Of a stretch of 64,000 bases of DNA, positions 27,104 to 36,518 are shown piece after piece. Position numbers and translations under genes: made by a program. The stretch's first letter is position 1. Each line of letters opens with the position of its first letter. This DNA is from Paenibacillus kribbensis (GTDB lineage Bacteria; Bacillota; Bacilli; Paenibacillales; Paenibacillaceae). Location: the NCBI RefSeq assembly GCF_002240415.1, contig NZ_CP020028.1, forward strand, positions 1,947,501-2,011,500. Direction: 5' to 3'. Below the pieces are notes generated by a model. The model was not told where the DNA came from and did no database searches. It was given only the letters and a program-made list of their open reading frames with translations.

Positions 27104-27988
27104 ATGGAACCGTTTGTAGTGAATACCGTGGCCACGGGGCTTGCGTCCATGGAAGATGGCGCACGTCCCGTGCCGGAGCTGTTATATATTCAATCCTGGA
27201 AGCGGAAGGTTCAGGGCTTGACAGCAGGTTTTACAGGACGTCATGGTGGTGTTAGCGAGGTGCCGTACGACAGTCTGAATTGTGCGTTTCATGTAGGGGA
27301 TGAACCGGAGAAAGTGATCCGCAACCGACAGCTGATTGCAGAGCAGCTTGGCTTTGCTGCTGAAGCATGGACGTGCGGTGAGCAGGTTCACGGCAATCAT
27401 GTTGCTGTCGTCAAGGCTACTGACCGCGGACGCGGCTTTATGGATCGTGCATCTGCTTTTCAGGATACAGACGGACTTTTGACAGATGTGCCGGGTATTT
27501 TGCTGACATCCTTTTATGCGGACTGTGTACCGTTATACTTTTGTGATCCGGTGCGGCGTGTCATTGGGCTGGCACATGCGGGCTGGAAGGGAACGGTAGC
27601 GGAGATTGCCCTGAAAATGGTGCAAACCATGCAGACCGAATTTGGATCACGACCATCTGATTTGCTTGCAGCCATTGGCCCTTCCATCGGTCCTGAAGCT
27701 TATGAGGTGGATGAGCATGTAATGAGCCATATCCGTGTTTTAGAGCATGATTGCCCGGGTAATGATGATTGGGAAGGCTCCATCTATTTCCCGTTAACTG
27801 GCGGGAAAACGCTGCTTGACTTGAAACAATGCAATCGACACATTATGATGAAAGCAGGAATATTGCCGAGCCATATCGAATGTACTACCTTATGTACGAG
27901 CAGCCGTAGTGATTTGTTTTTTTCATATCGCAAGGAAGGCGGCATTACAGGGAGAATGGCGAGCTGGATTGGTCTGGAAGAGAGGTGA
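27104..27988 (+). CDS. ylmD: YlmD/YfiH (PgeF) family protein, purine nucleoside phosphorylase/laccase-like
   Basis: Members of this family have been described as multicopper-like polyphenol oxidases, peptidoglycan-editing factors and zinc-dependent purine nucleoside phosphorylases. The conserved metal site is visible: the histidine in EQVHGNHVA, the cysteine in FYADCVPL and the histidine in LAHAGWKGTV. The 294 residues fit. GAGGTGAG precedes ATG 27104; an earlier in-frame start at 27074 has none. It is the first gene of the ylmD-E-sepF-G-H run near the division genes. Confidence 0.88.
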   Translation: MEPFVVNTVATGLASMEDGARPVPELLYIQSWKRKVQGLTAGFTGRHGGVSEVPYDSLNCAFHVGDEPEKVIRNRQLIAEQLGFAAEAWTCGEQVHGNHVAVVKATDRGRGFMDRASAFQDTDGLLTDVPGILLTSFYADCVPLYFCDPVRRVIGLAHAGWKGTVAEIALKMVQTMQTEFGSRPSDLLAAIGPSIGPEAYEVDEHVMSHIRVLEHDCPGNDDWEGSIYFPLTGGKTLLDLKQCNRHIMMKAGILPSHIECTTLCTSSRSDLFFSYRKEGGITGRMASWIGLEER

Positions 27989-27996
27989 GTCCTCCC

Positions 27997-28698
27997 GTGT
28001 CTTTGGAGGAACGGATTAAAGAAGTGAACGCCCGTATAGAAGCAGCATGTGCTCGCAGTGGACGCTCACGTGATGATGTGAATGTGATCGCTGTTACGAA
28101 ATATATTTCGGCTGCGACAATGGAATCGGTTTTGGACGGCGGATTGGAGCATGTAGGCGAAAATCGCTGGCAGGATGCTGCGGATAAATGGAGCAAGCTG
28201 GGTGACCGGGGAACGTGGCATTTTATTGGTCATCTGCAAACCAATAAGGTTAAAGATGTGATTGGAAAATTTGAGTTTATACATTCGTTGGATCGTCTAT
28301 CACTGGCTCAGGAGTTGGAGAAGAAGGCTGCAGCTTTTGGAGTAAAAGTCAAAGCCTTTGTGCAAGTTAATATCTCTGGGGAAATTTCCAAATACGGTTT
28401 GTCCCCTGAGGCGGTCGCTCCCTTCCTGGAACAAATTCGTGAGCTGGAGCATGTGGACGTCATCGGCTTGATGACGATGGCTCCTCATGAAGAAGACCCG
28501 GAAAAAACTCGGCCTGTGTTTCGCGGATTGCGTGAATTGCGTGATACGCTAAATGGACAAGCCCTGACGAGAGAGCCTATCGTTCATTTGTCCATGGGGA
28601 TGTCCAATGATTTTGAGATAGCGGTTGAGGAAGGAGCGACCTGGCTGCGGCTTGGTTCCGTACTGGTCGGACGAGAGGAGGATTTCCATTGGGCGTAA
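27997..28698 (+). CDS. ylmE: YggS/YlmE family pyridoxal-phosphate homeostasis protein
   Basis: A single-domain, alanine-racemase-fold PLP-binding protein that keeps free PLP and amino-acid pools in balance. The PLP lysine lies in VIAVTKY near residue 36, and the family motif GENRWQDA follows. The C-terminus has LSMGMSNDFEIAVEEGATWLRLGSVLVG, typical of YggS. GTG 27997 is chosen because GAGAGGTGAG lies about 8 bases ahead; a GTG at 27985 overlaps ylmD but sits inside that ribosome site. The product has 233 residues. Confidence 0.92.
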   Translation: MSLEERIKEVNARIEAACARSGRSRDDVNVIAVTKYISAATMESVLDGGLEHVGENRWQDAADKWSKLGDRGTWHFIGHLQTNKVKDVIGKFEFIHSLDRLSLAQELEKKAAAFGVKVKAFVQVNISGEISKYGLSPEAVAPFLEQIRELEHVDVIGLMTMAPHEEDPEKTRPVFRGLRELRDTLNGQALTREPIVHLSMGMSNDFEIAVEEGATWLRLGSVLVGREEDFHWA

Positions 28699-29141
28699 TG
28701 AACAAGTTTATGAACTTTCTGGGGCTTCAGGAAGAAGAGGAAGTTATTGAGCGAGAGATTATGAATACGCCGGAAGAGCAAGAAATTGAAACCCCAAGCT
28801 TTGATAAACGTAAGAACCAGAAGGGCAATAATGTTGTCAGTATCCATTCACAGAAAAATGTCAAAGTTGTTCTGTATGAGCCGCGATCTTACGATGAAGC
28901 ACAGGAAATTGCCGACCATATCCGTTCCCACCGCACCGTCGTTGTCAATCTGCAACGAATTCGCAAGGATCAGGCCTTGCGGATTATTGATTTTTTGAGC
29001 GGTACCGTGTATGCACTAAGTGGTGGCATTTCCAAAGTTGGTAACAATATTTTTCTGTGTACTCCGGATACGGTTGAAATTCAAGGTTCGATTACGGAAA
29101 TACTAGCTGACACGGAACAAGAATTTAACAGAATGAGGTGA
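28689..29141 (+). CDS. sepF: Cell division protein SepF
   Basis: SepF forms arcs that bundle FtsZ filaments and anchor them to the membrane. The N-terminus (MNKFMNFLGL) is the amphipathic membrane helix, then an acidic, variable linker, then the SepF/DUF552 core (VVLYEPRSYDEAQEIADHI ... SGTVYALSGGISKVGNNIFLCTP). The length is 150 residues. TTG 28689 has GAGGAGG at ideal spacing and overlaps ylmE by 10 bases; ATG 28698 is a possible alternative. Confidence 0.94.
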   Translation: MGVMNKFMNFLGLQEEEEVIEREIMNTPEEQEIETPSFDKRKNQKGNNVVSIHSQKNVKVVLYEPRSYDEAQEIADHIRSHRTVVVNLQRIRKDQALRIIDFLSGTVYALSGGISKVGNNIFLCTPDTVEIQGSITEILADTEQEFNRMR

Positions 29142-29147
29142 GTTTTT

Positions 29148-29402
29148 TTGATCGAGGTAATCGGTTGGCTTTTTCAGATTTATTCGTACATGATCATTGC
29201 ATATGTCCTTTTGTCATGGCTTCCTAATGCCAGAGAGAGCGTGGTTGGTGATTTACTTGCCAAGTGTGTGGAGCCTTATTTGTCTCCTTTTCGCAGGTTC
29301 ATCCCGCCAATCGGGATGATTGATATTTCACCCATCGTGGCTCTGATTGCTCTGCGTTTTGCGTCGTATGGTTTGATTTCTTTAATTAGCAATTTTGTTT
29401 AG
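29148..29402 (+). CDS. ylmG: YggT family membrane protein YlmG
   Basis: An 84-residue integral membrane protein with two helices and the YggT signature LLSWLPNARES...CVEPYLSPFRRFIPP between them. Family members affect cell division or envelope organisation, and the exact role is unknown. TTG 29148 follows GAGGTGAG, and it is packed between sepF and ylmH in the conserved order. Confidence 0.92.
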   Translation: MIEVIGWLFQIYSYMIIAYVLLSWLPNARESVVGDLLAKCVEPYLSPFRRFIPPIGMIDISPIVALIALRFASYGLISLISNFV

Positions 29403-29410
29403 GAGGACTC

Positions 29411-30193
29411 ATGCGTACCGAGATTTATGAGCATTTTCATCCGGATGAACGGGACTATGTGGATCGCGCTTCCGAATGGATCAGTTATGCGGGAGCATAT
29501 CATGAGCAAAAGCTGACTGATTTTTTGGATCCGCGCCAACTGTACATATTGGAGACTCTATCTTCGAAGGAAGATAAGGTCACGATCAGGTTAGATGGCG
29601 GCTACGAGGCTTCGGAACGAAAGCGGGCGCTGATTGCGCCCGATTATTCATATTTAGACGATGAGGATATGGGGATTCGGGTTCTTTCCATCAGCTCAGA
29701 TGATCATAAAATTAGCACATTGGAGCACGGTGATTATTTGGGGGCCATACTGGGACTTGGAATCAAGCGTGGAAAAATCGGTGATATTCAGGTGCTGGAT
29801 GATGGATGTCATGTATTGGTAGCTTCAGAAATCAGTGATTTCATTATGCTGCACTTACAGCAGGTTCATCGTGTCCATGTATGGACAGAACTGCTGCCTT
29901 CAGAAAGCCTGCGGACAAAGGAAGCTGAATTGGAGCCGTTGGATTTGACGGTGGCTTCTTTGCGTCTGGACGGTATCGCCAGTGACGTGTACAAGCTGAG
30001 TCGAAGCAAAATTTTGACTCCAATCCGGGCCGGACGGTGCAGGGTCAATTGGAAAGTGGAAGAGAATCCATCTACTTCACTTAAGGCCGGGGATGTTATT
30101 TCCATGCAAGGATTTGGCCGATTCAAAGTGCTCGAAACAGACGGGATGACAAAAAAGGGAAGATTCCGTGTCAAAATCGGTAAGTTTGTATAG
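29411..30193 (+). CDS. ylmH: S4-domain RNA-binding protein YlmH
   Basis: YlmH-type proteins bind RNA or ribosomes; a role in rescue of stalled 50S subunits has been described for the family. The N-terminal part (EIYEHFHPDERDYVDRASEW) is the YlmH-specific domain, and the C-terminal S4 domain begins LRLDGIASDVYKLSRSK with RVNW and VISMQGFGRFKV. The length is 260 residues. It starts 9 bases after ylmG with AGGAGG, ending the ylm run; a 172-base gap with a weak promoter candidate precedes divIVA. Confidence 0.92.
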   Translation: MRTEIYEHFHPDERDYVDRASEWISYAGAYHEQKLTDFLDPRQLYILETLSSKEDKVTIRLDGGYEASERKRALIAPDYSYLDDEDMGIRVLSISSDDHKISTLEHGDYLGAILGLGIKRGKIGDIQVLDDGCHVLVASEISDFIMLHLQQVHRVHVWTELLPSESLRTKEAELEPLDLTVASLRLDGIASDVYKLSRSKILTPIRAGRCRVNWKVEENPSTSLKAGDVISMQGFGRFKVLETDGMTKKGRFRVKIGKFV

Positions 30194-30264
30194 CTCAAGG
30201 CAGGATTCACGAGCTTTGTGTCGAAAAAATTAAGCTAAAGGGTAGAGCTGGAACGATTTTGCTC

Positions 30265-30293
30265 TGTACAGTATTCACAAATCGGGGTATGAT
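30265..30293 (+). promoter_or_regulatory. Possible SigA-type promoter of divIVA
   Basis: TGTACA (30265-30270), 17 bases and TATGAT (30288-30293) lie about 70 bases before divIVA. The -35 matches four of six positions. Confidence 0.4.
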
Positions 30294-30365
30294 GACCGAT
30301 AGATGATAGTGAGCGTCGTGACGCGGAACATGTATTTTTTGTCAATCTTATAGGAGGTGGACGGC

Positions 30366-30875
30366 ATGCCATTAACGCCATTGGATATACATAATAAGGA
30401 ATTTGCCCGCCGGCTTCGCGGTTATGATGAGGATCAGGTCAATGAATTTTTGGACCAGGTGATCAAGGATTATGAAGCTGTTATACGTGAAAATAAAGAA
30501 CTGAGCACTGAGTTGCTGAACGTGCAGGAGAAGCTTGACCATTTCGCGACGATTGAAGATACGCTGAGCAAGACGATTATCGTGGCGCAGGAAGCGGCAG
30601 ATGAAGTTCGCAACAACGCCAAGAAAGAATCTCAACTGATCGTGAAGGAAGCGGAGAAAAATGCCGATCGCATTGTGAATGAGGCATTGGCTAAATCCCG
30701 TAAAATCGCGTTGGAGGTTGAGGAACTGAAGAAGCAGGCTTCGATTTACCGGGCGCGTTTTCGGACACTGGTGGAGGCGCAGCTTGACCTGTTAAGTCAG
30801 GACGGCTGGGAAGCGCTTGAAAACCGGGAACGTGAAGTGCTGGAGCGCGAGCGTGAAATGAAGGAAATTTACTAA
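30366..30875 (+). CDS. divIVA: Septum site-determining protein DivIVA
   Basis: DivIVA senses negative membrane curvature at poles and septa and recruits Min and chromosome-anchoring proteins. The conserved N-terminal lipid-binding domain (PLTPLDIHNKEFARRLRGYDEDQVNEFLDQV) is followed by a long coiled coil with clear heptads over about residues 30-165. The 169 residues match. ATG 30366 has AGGAGGTGG five bases before; an earlier in-frame start at 30357 falls inside the RBS. Confidence 0.95.
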   Translation: MPLTPLDIHNKEFARRLRGYDEDQVNEFLDQVIKDYEAVIRENKELSTELLNVQEKLDHFATIEDTLSKTIIVAQEAADEVRNNAKKESQLIVKEAEKNADRIVNEALAKSRKIALEVEELKKQASIYRARFRTLVEAQLDLLSQDGWEALENREREVLEREREMKEIY

Positions 30876-30913
30876 TAGTCATTTCTGACAGCGCTTATTA
30901 GGCATTGTCAGGG

Positions 30914-30942
30914 TTGACTTTTATCTGTAAACAGGCTATAAC
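30914..30942 (+). promoter_or_regulatory. SigA-type promoter of the ileS T-box leader
   Basis: TTGACT (30914-30919), a 17-base spacer and TATAAC (30937-30942). Transcription would begin near 30949, giving a leader of about 460 nt before ileS. Confidence 0.75.
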
Positions 30943-31054
30943 TGTAAATACTATACTGAATATAAACCGTTATCCGTGTATCGGTTAAGGGTTGTTATTC
31001 AAGTCAGCGGGGATACTGCTGATTCAATACACCGATGAATTTAACATGTGTAAT

Positions 31055-31350
31055 TCGTTGATGGGAACGAGTACGTCATGATTTTGTTCCTCAGAGAGTT
31101 GGCCACTTGGTGCAAGCCAACGTTCAGAACATGACCGAAGATCCTCCCGGAGAAGTGAGCTGAAGCGCTTGTTTTTTACGGCGTGTGTAAGCAATCATCG
31201 TTTGCCATACGTTACAATGGCGCCCTGCTGTAGTTGTGTAGGGCTTAGAGCGCCGTGAAAGTACCGTTTCTTATGAAAGGGTTTGTTCACGGAATCAGGG
31301 TGGTAACGCGAGCACAGTCTCGTCCCTTTACAGGGATGGGGCTTTTTTTG
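31055..31350 (+). promoter_or_regulatory. T-box riboswitch, isoleucine (ATC specifier), controlling ileS
   Basis: The T-box core AGGGTGGTAACGCG (31297-31310) is unmistakable. Stem I is visible: ggga/tccc base, an AGTA-containing internal loop, the paired gtcatg/catgac, and gttggc/gccaac. The specifier codon ATC lies at 31141-31143 in the 3' side of the loop, fitting isoleucine. The terminator arms agtctcgtccct / agggatggggct are followed by T7 (ends about 31350). Uncharged tRNA-Ile would prevent termination and raise IleRS synthesis. The 100 nt between the transcription start and stem I contain further pairing (tcagc/gctga, and atcggt with accgat) that a standard T-box does not need. Confidence 0.92.
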
Positions 31351-31407
31351 TTGCTTTTTTAGGAAACGCTACAACAATCAAAATGATGAGCAAAGAAGGA
31401 GAATGAC

Positions 31408-34400
31408 ATGATGAACAGAGTGGATGTAAAAGAAAAGGCACGGTCCCGCGACCTGCGCATCCTGAACAAATGGAAAGAGGAGGACACATTCCGTAAATCC
31501 ATCACCAATCGTGAGGGTAAGCCAAATTTTGTGTTTTATGAAGGTCCACCAACTGCCAACGGTAAACCGCATATCGGTCACGTGCTGGGTCGTGTAATTA
31601 AGGATTTTGTAGGCCGCTACCAAACAATGAAGGGATACCGGGTCGTACGCAAGGCCGGTTGGGACACACATGGCTTGCCGGTAGAACTGGGTGTGCAAAA
31701 GCAACTAGGCATCTCCCACAAACCTGAAATTGAAGAATACGGCGTTGAAAAGTTTATTAAAAAATGTAAGGCAAGCGTGTTTGAGTACGAGCAGCAATGG
31801 CGTGATCTGACCGAAGCGATCGGATACTGGACAGACCTCGATCACCCGTATATTACACTGGATAATAACTATATCGAGAGTGTATGGAACATTTTGGCGA
31901 CGATTCATGAAAAAGGATTGCTGTATCGTGGTCATCGTGTGAGTCCGTATTGCCCGGATTGTCAGACAACGCTGAGCTCTCATGAAGTGGCACAGGGCTA
32001 CAAAGATGTAAAGGACCTGAGTGCCACAGCCAAATTCAAGCTGCATAGCAGTGGGGAATACGTACTGGCTTGGACGACAACACCTTGGACTTTACCGAGC
32101 CACGTGGCACTTGCCGTCAACCCTGATCTGGAATATGCTCGTGTGAAGCAGGAAGACGCTGTATACATCGTTGCTAAAAATCTGGTTGAGGACGTAATTA
32201 AAGGCGATCATGAAGTGCTTGGCACGCTGTCCGGTTCAGAGCTGGTTGGTCAAACTTATACCCCGCCATTTACGTATTTCCAGGTCGAGAAGGGTAATCA
32301 GATTCTGGGGGCGAAATTCGTAACAGACTCCAGCGGTACAGGTATCGTTCATATGGCTCCAGCGCATGGTGAGGATGATTACCGGGTATGCCGCGAAAAT
32401 GGCGTTGGATTCATCAATGTGGTGGATCTCCAAGGTAACTATGTTCAGGAAATTACGGACTTTGCAGGCCGTTTTGTAAAAGACTGTGATGTGGATATTG
32501 TTAAGATGCTGTCTGAAAAAGGCTTGCTGTACAGCAAGGAAAAATACGAGCATAGCTATCCGTTCTGCTGGCGTTGTGATACTCCGCTGTTGTATTACGC
32601 TATGGACAGCTGGTTTATCAAAACAACCGCGATCAAGGATCAACTGATTGCCAACAACAGTGAAGTTGAATGGTATCCGGGTCATGTGCGTGAAGGACGC
32701 TTCGGTAAGTTTTTGGAGGAGCTGGTGGATTGGAACATCAGCCGTGACCGTTATTGGGGTACACCGCTGAACATCTGGGTGTGTGAGGAGACTGGGGAAC
32801 AGTTCGCACCGCACAGTATTGCTGAATTGCGGGAACGTGCGATTGGCGACGTACCAGCGGACATTGAGCTGCACAAGCCCTATGTGGATGACATTAAGGT
32901 GCGTAGCAAATGCGGCAAGTACGAAATGACCCGTACACCGGAAGTGATCGACGTATGGTTCGATAGCGGCTCCATGCCGTTTGCACAACATCATTATCCA
33001 TTTGAAAATAATGAAACGTTCGAGCAGCAATTTCCGGCTGATATGATTTGCGAGGGGATTGACCAGACTCGGGGCTGGTTCTACAGTCTGCTTGCCGTTT
33101 CGACCATGCTGACTGGCAAAGCTCCTTACAAAGCAGTTATGGCAACAGGCCACGTACTGGATGAGCAGGGTCAAAAAATGTCCAAATCCAAAGGCAATGT
33201 CATTGATCCATGGGAAGTCATTGACGAGTACGGTACAGATGCTTTCCGCTGGGCATTGCTGTCCGACAGTGCGCCATGGAATAGCAAACGTTTTTCCAAA
33301 GGCATTGTAGGCGAAGCCAAATCGAAGCTGGTAGATACACTTGTCAATACACATGCTTTTCTGACCTTGTATGCAGATATCGACGGTTTTGATCCGGCAC
33401 AGCATCCGTTCAAGCCGTCGGCCCATAAGCTGGATCGCTGGATTTTGTCCCGTCTGAACAGTCTGATTTTGGTTGTGGACAAAGCATTGTCTGTAAATGA
33501 TTTCCTGAATTCTTCCAAAGCGATTGAATCGTTCGTAGATGAGCTGAGCAACTGGTATATCCGTCGTTCGCGCGATCGCTTCTGGGGCAATGGCCTTACA
33601 GAGGATAAGCTGGATGCGTACCGCACACTGACTGAGGTGCTGTTGACGACAGCGAAGCTGCTTGCACCGTTCACACCGCTGCTTTCAGAGGATATTTACC
33701 TCAATCTGGGCAACGGCGAAAGTGTTCATCTGGATGATTATCCAACAGCCAATGAATCCTTGATTGATCTGGAATTGGAGCGCGATATGGAAACGGCACG
33801 TCGTGTAGTAGAATTGGCGCGTAATGTCCGCAACGAAACGGGACTAAAAACGCGTCAGCCGTTGACCGAACTGATTTTGTCGATGGATCAGGATTTTGAA
33901 CTGAGCGGCTACGAGGAAATCATCAAAGATGAGATCAATGTGAAGCATATTCATGTTGAGACGGACGATAGCGGCTTTGTAGATTTTACACTGAAGCTGA
34001 ACTTGAAGGTAGCGGGTAAGAAATACGGCAAAAATGTCGGCTTCCTGCAAAATCTTTTCAAAGGCATGTCTGCTGAGGATACCCGTTCGGTTGTAGAAAA
34101 AGGAGTGCTGAACGTGGCTTCTCCAGAGGGAGAAGAGCTGCAGGTTACGGCCGAGGAATTGCTGGTGGAGAAAAAAGCAAAAGAAGGCTTTGCATCTGCT
34201 TCCGGCTATGGCTTAACGGTAGCGTTGAACACGGACATTACGCCTGAGCTGGAACAGGAAGGCTGGGTACGTGAAGTGGTCCGCGCGGTGCAGGATTACC
34301 GTAAAAAGCTGGATCTGCCGATTGAAAAGTACGTGGCATTGACGCTGGATGTAGATAACGAGCTGCGTCAGGCGATCGAAAGCTTCGATTCTGTACTGCG

Positions 34401-34500
34401 TGAAAACGTTCTGGTCACTACCGTGACATTCGGTCAGGCCGAGCCGGCAGAGCGTGTAGAGGTGAACGGTAAAACGATCAGCGTTCATATTGGGGAATAA
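31408..34500 (+). CDS. ileS: Isoleucyl-tRNA synthetase, type 2 (eukaryote-like, mupirocin-tolerant class)
   Basis: Charges tRNA-Ile in the cytoplasm. The class I signatures are H55-I-G-H and K590-M-S-K-S, with the CP1 editing domain between them ([14 protein letters not shown]). The N-terminal text [16 protein letters not shown] and [10 protein letters not shown], the length of 1030 residues, and the absence of the paired-cysteine zinc finger at the C-terminus mark the type 2 enzyme found in eukaryotes, archaea and some bacteria, not the type 1 enzyme of B. subtilis. Type 2 enzymes are known to tolerate mupirocin. The locus (after divIVA, under a T-box) is where the ordinary ileS sits in relatives. 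ATG 31408 and ATG 31411 are both possible starts. Confidence 0.93.
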   Translation: MMNRVDVKEKARSRDLRILNKWKEEDTFRKSITNREGKPNFVFYEGPPTANGKPHIGHVLGRVIKDFVGRYQTMKGYRVVRKAGWDTHGLPVELGVQKQLGISHKPEIEEYGVEKFIKKCKASVFEYEQQWRDLTEAIGYWTDLDHPYITLDNNYIESVWNILATIHEKGLLYRGHRVSPYCPDCQTTLSSHEVAQGYKDVKDLSATAKFKLHSSGEYVLAWTTTPWTLPSHVALAVNPDLEYARVKQEDAVYIVAKNLVEDVIKGDHEVLGTLSGSELVGQTYTPPFTYFQVEKGNQILGAKFVTDSSGTGIVHMAPAHGEDDYRVCRENGVGFINVVDLQGNYVQEITDFAGRFVKDCDVDIVKMLSEKGLLYSKEKYEHSYPFCWRCDTPLLYYAMDSWFIKTTAIKDQLIANNSEVEWYPGHVREGRFGKFLEELVDWNISRDRYWGTPLNIWVCEETGEQFAPHSIAELRERAIGDVPADIELHKPYVDDIKVRSKCGKYEMTRTPEVIDVWFDSGSMPFAQHHYPFENNETFEQQFPADMICEGIDQTRGWFYSLLAVSTMLTGKAPYKAVMATGHVLDEQGQKMSKSKGNVIDPWEVIDEYGTDAFRWALLSDSAPWNSKRFSKGIVGEAKSKLVDTLVNTHAFLTLYADIDGFDPAQHPFKPSAHKLDRWILSRLNSLILVVDKALSVNDFLNSSKAIESFVDELSNWYIRRSRDRFWGNGLTEDKLDAYRTLTEVLLTTAKLLAPFTPLLSEDIYLNLGNGESVHLDDYPTANESLIDLELERDMETARRVVELARNVRNETGLKTRQPLTELILSMDQDFELSGYEEIIKDEINVKHIHVETDDSGFVDFTLKLNLKVAGKKYGKNVGFLQNLFKGMSAEDTRSVVEKGVLNVASPEGEELQVTAEELLVEKKAKEGFASASGYGLTVALNTDITPELEQEGWVREVVRAVQDYRKKLDLPIEKYVALTLDVDNELRQAIESFDSVLRENVLVTTVTFGQAEPAERVEVNGKTISVHIGE

Positions 34501-34544
34501 TTACAAGCCCCCTGTCCCATAATACAAGAACAGGCAGCGTATAA

Positions 34545-34599
34545 AAACGAGCCTAAGCATCGAAAACGGATCTTCTCCGTTACGTGCTTCGGCTCGTTT
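34545..34599 (+). terminator. Long two-tier hairpin after ileS
   Basis: Outer arms aaacgagcc-taagca and tgctt-cggctcgttt pair around an inner hairpin (aacgga / tccgtt). No long T run follows, so it may be a terminator of moderate strength or a 3' stabiliser. Confidence 0.55.
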
Positions 34600-34640
34600 G
34601 CTGCGTTCAGGGCAGCCATTGAAAAAGGGGGATTGTGCAG

Positions 34641-35033
34641 ATGACGGCACGATCAAGGCGTAGACAGGGGATCAGTCGCCAAAAAATAAACAAAGGAGAA
34701 GCTGCCATAGCCGCAGATAAAAGTGCAGCAGGTAATCAGGCAGAGAAGCTAAATCGTGTAGAAAAGCTGATACATGCTGTATCAAAGCAAATGGAACGGA
34801 CACGCATTGCCGATTACGCTTTGCTGCTGAATAAGCCGTGGCGATTACTCTGGCTGAATTTAATATCAGGCGTGTCCCGCGGGGTCGGCATTGCCCTGGG
34901 CTTTACTTTCTTTGCGGCCACCATTATTTATGTGCTGCAAGTACTGGGGGCGCTCAATTTACCGATTATCGGTGATTATATTGCTGATATTGTACGGATT
35001 GTGCAGCGACAGCTGGAGCTTACTACGTACTAG
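34641..35033 (+). CDS. DUF5665 domain membrane protein
   Basis: A 130-residue protein of unknown function. The N-terminus is highly basic (ARSRRRQGISRQK), a helical segment (KLNRVEKLIHAVSKQMERTRIADYALLLNKPWRLLWLN) follows, then one membrane helix (about residues 78-104) and a short amphipathic tail (IGDYIADIVRIVQRQL). This pattern agrees with the DUF5665 family found in spore formers. ATG 34641 has AAAGGGGGAT at proper distance; GTG 34635 is too close to it. It is alone between ileS and the opposite-strand yteA-like gene. Confidence 0.72.
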   Translation: MTARSRRRQGISRQKINKGEAAIAADKSAAGNQAEKLNRVEKLIHAVSKQMERTRIADYALLLNKPWRLLWLNLISGVSRGVGIALGFTFFAATIIYVLQVLGALNLPIIGDYIADIVRIVQRQLELTTY

Positions 35034-35061
35034 GTTACAGATCTTTTGTTTTAATCTAAGT

Positions 35062-35799
35062 TTATGCTTCGTCTTCGTCCGTCATATCCGGCTCCAGCAA
35101 ACCTTCACCCTCGCCATTTTCTAAATAACGCTGATAAATGGAGCTGCGAATAACAGATACATTTTTTCCATAAATGTCAGTGGCGATAAAGCTTTCGTAT
35201 GGCTCTACGAAACCCATATTGTCATCGTTCGCTTCAATCTCCATATCATCATAACGATGGATTTCTCCACTTTCAGCCATGGCCGGGGTATTGGATGTGC
35301 CCCAATTTTCAACAATTTGCCAGGCATCTTCACCGTCAAAGCCGTTTTGATCTTCCCGCTCATCCAGACTTGTTCTGCCGAATGCGGGAGCCAGAAATTC
35401 CTCCTCGACTGGACGGCGCTTGGACACCTCTGTTTCGGGGTTATGCTCTTTGCAGTAAATCGTATAGGGTACGGCCAGCAGGCGTTCATAAGGAATGGGT
35501 TTGCCACAGGCGGCACAAATGCCGTACGTACCCTTTTCCATCGCCATCATGGCTGATTCGATACGTTCCAATTGGAATTCATCGTGCTCCAGTAAGGAAA
35601 CGTCCTTGGCTCGCTCGTAGGTTTCGGTTGCCAGATCGCCTGGATGATTGTCAATCGGAGATAGCTCGCCGGTTTGATCCCGTTGCGATTCGCCGAGTCC
35701 GTAATGACCATTGCCTTGCAAACGATGCTCAATCTCTTTCTTGCGTTGCAGTAGTTCGTTACGCAATCCCTGCAATTGTTGCTCCGTCAATGGGGACAT
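35062..35799 (-). CDS. yteA: TraR/DksA-type zinc-finger protein, YteA family
   Basis: The 245-residue protein has an N-terminal coiled coil (LTEQQLQGLRNELLQRKKEIEHRL) and a zinc-ribbon-like site C95-X2-C98 ... C116-X2-H119, in which the last ligand is His rather than the Cys of classical DksA. It then carries a YteA-specific acidic C-terminal half. YteA proteins are spore-associated and of unknown function in bacilli; a DksA-like action on RNA polymerase is not shown. The start at 35799 is chosen from AAGGAG upstream on this strand; a longer frame to 35934 has no RBS. It is divergent from lspA. Confidence 0.85.
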   Translation of the reverse strand: MSPLTEQQLQGLRNELLQRKKEIEHRLQGNGHYGLGESQRDQTGELSPIDNHPGDLATETYERAKDVSLLEHDEFQLERIESAMMAMEKGTYGICAACGKPIPYERLLAVPYTIYCKEHNPETEVSKRRPVEEEFLAPAFGRTSLDEREDQNGFDGEDAWQIVENWGTSNTPAMAESGEIHRYDDMEIEANDDNMGFVEPYESFIATDIYGKNVSVIRSSIYQRYLENGEGEGLLEPDMTDEDEA

Positions 35800-35948
35800 G
35801 AAATCCGCTCCTTGTTTTAGGTTAACATGCGTGTGCATTGTCTTGGGGTATGCTCTTTGTAGTTTGTTGCTTATAGTTTGCCCGGGAAGACCTCTTTTAC
35901 AGTAGGAAATTCTACTCAAAAACTGTACTTGCAAGCTTATGGGACTCG

Positions 35949-35978
35949 TGGACGATCTGAGAAGGCTTATGCTACAAT
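35949..35978 (+). promoter_or_regulatory. Probable promoter of lspA-rluD
   Basis: TGGACG (35949-35954), 18 bases and an extended -10 TGcTACAAT (core 35973-35978) lie about 48 bases before lspA. Confidence 0.5.
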
Positions 35979-36025
35979 AAATGGGTTCGACAACGGATAT
36001 AAGCAGATCGGAGTGACGAAGGACT

Positions 36026-36517
36026 GTGATTTATTTTGGTATTGCGCTAATTATTTTTTTGATTGACCAGGGTGTCAAATATTTGGTGGCTACGCGGATG
36101 GAATTGTACGAACAAATACCGGTAATCGGCAATTTCTTTTTAATCACGTCCCATCGTAATCGTGGAGCCGCTTTTGGGATTTTGGAAGGTCAACGCTGGC
36201 TTTTTATCGTGATTACCATTGTCGTGGTGATCGGCATCGTATGGTACTTGCGAAAAACGGTGAAGGCTGGTCAGAAATTGCTTCCCGTAGCACTAAGCTT
36301 GGTGCTTGGAGGCGCAGTCGGTAACTTTTTGGATCGGGCTATTTCAGGAGAAGTGGTCGATTTTGCGCAATTCAATTTTGGAAGTTATACGTTTCCGATC
36401 TTTAATGTGGCGGATTCGGCGATTGTCATCGGTGTAGCCCTGATTATTTTGGATACATTGCTGGAGTCGCGTCGGAATAAAGAAAATGGCAATGATAGCA
36501 TTGAAGGGAAGTCGTAG
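36026..36517 (+). CDS. lspA: Lipoprotein signal peptidase (signal peptidase II)
   Basis: Membrane aspartyl protease that cuts the signal peptide from diacylated prolipoproteins, such as the binding protein encoded at 55,980. Four membrane helices are visible. The catalytic aspartates are D103 in GNFLDRAISGEVVDF and D130 in NVADSAIVIG. The 163-residue length is typical. The GTG start at 36026 is close to GAAGG, so the RBS is weak. rluD begins two bases after its stop. Confidence 0.94.
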   Translation: MIYFGIALIIFLIDQGVKYLVATRMELYEQIPVIGNFFLITSHRNRGAAFGILEGQRWLFIVITIVVVIGIVWYLRKTVKAGQKLLPVALSLVLGGAVGNFLDRAISGEVVDFAQFNFGSYTFPIFNVADSAIVIGVALIILDTLLESRRNKENGNDSIEGKS

Positions 36518-36518
36518 C

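Noticed and set aside
32236..33426. A 396-codon open frame on the minus strand inside ileS
   Set aside because: It is the shadow of a highly conserved gene with biased codon use; the translation has no family features and no RBS.
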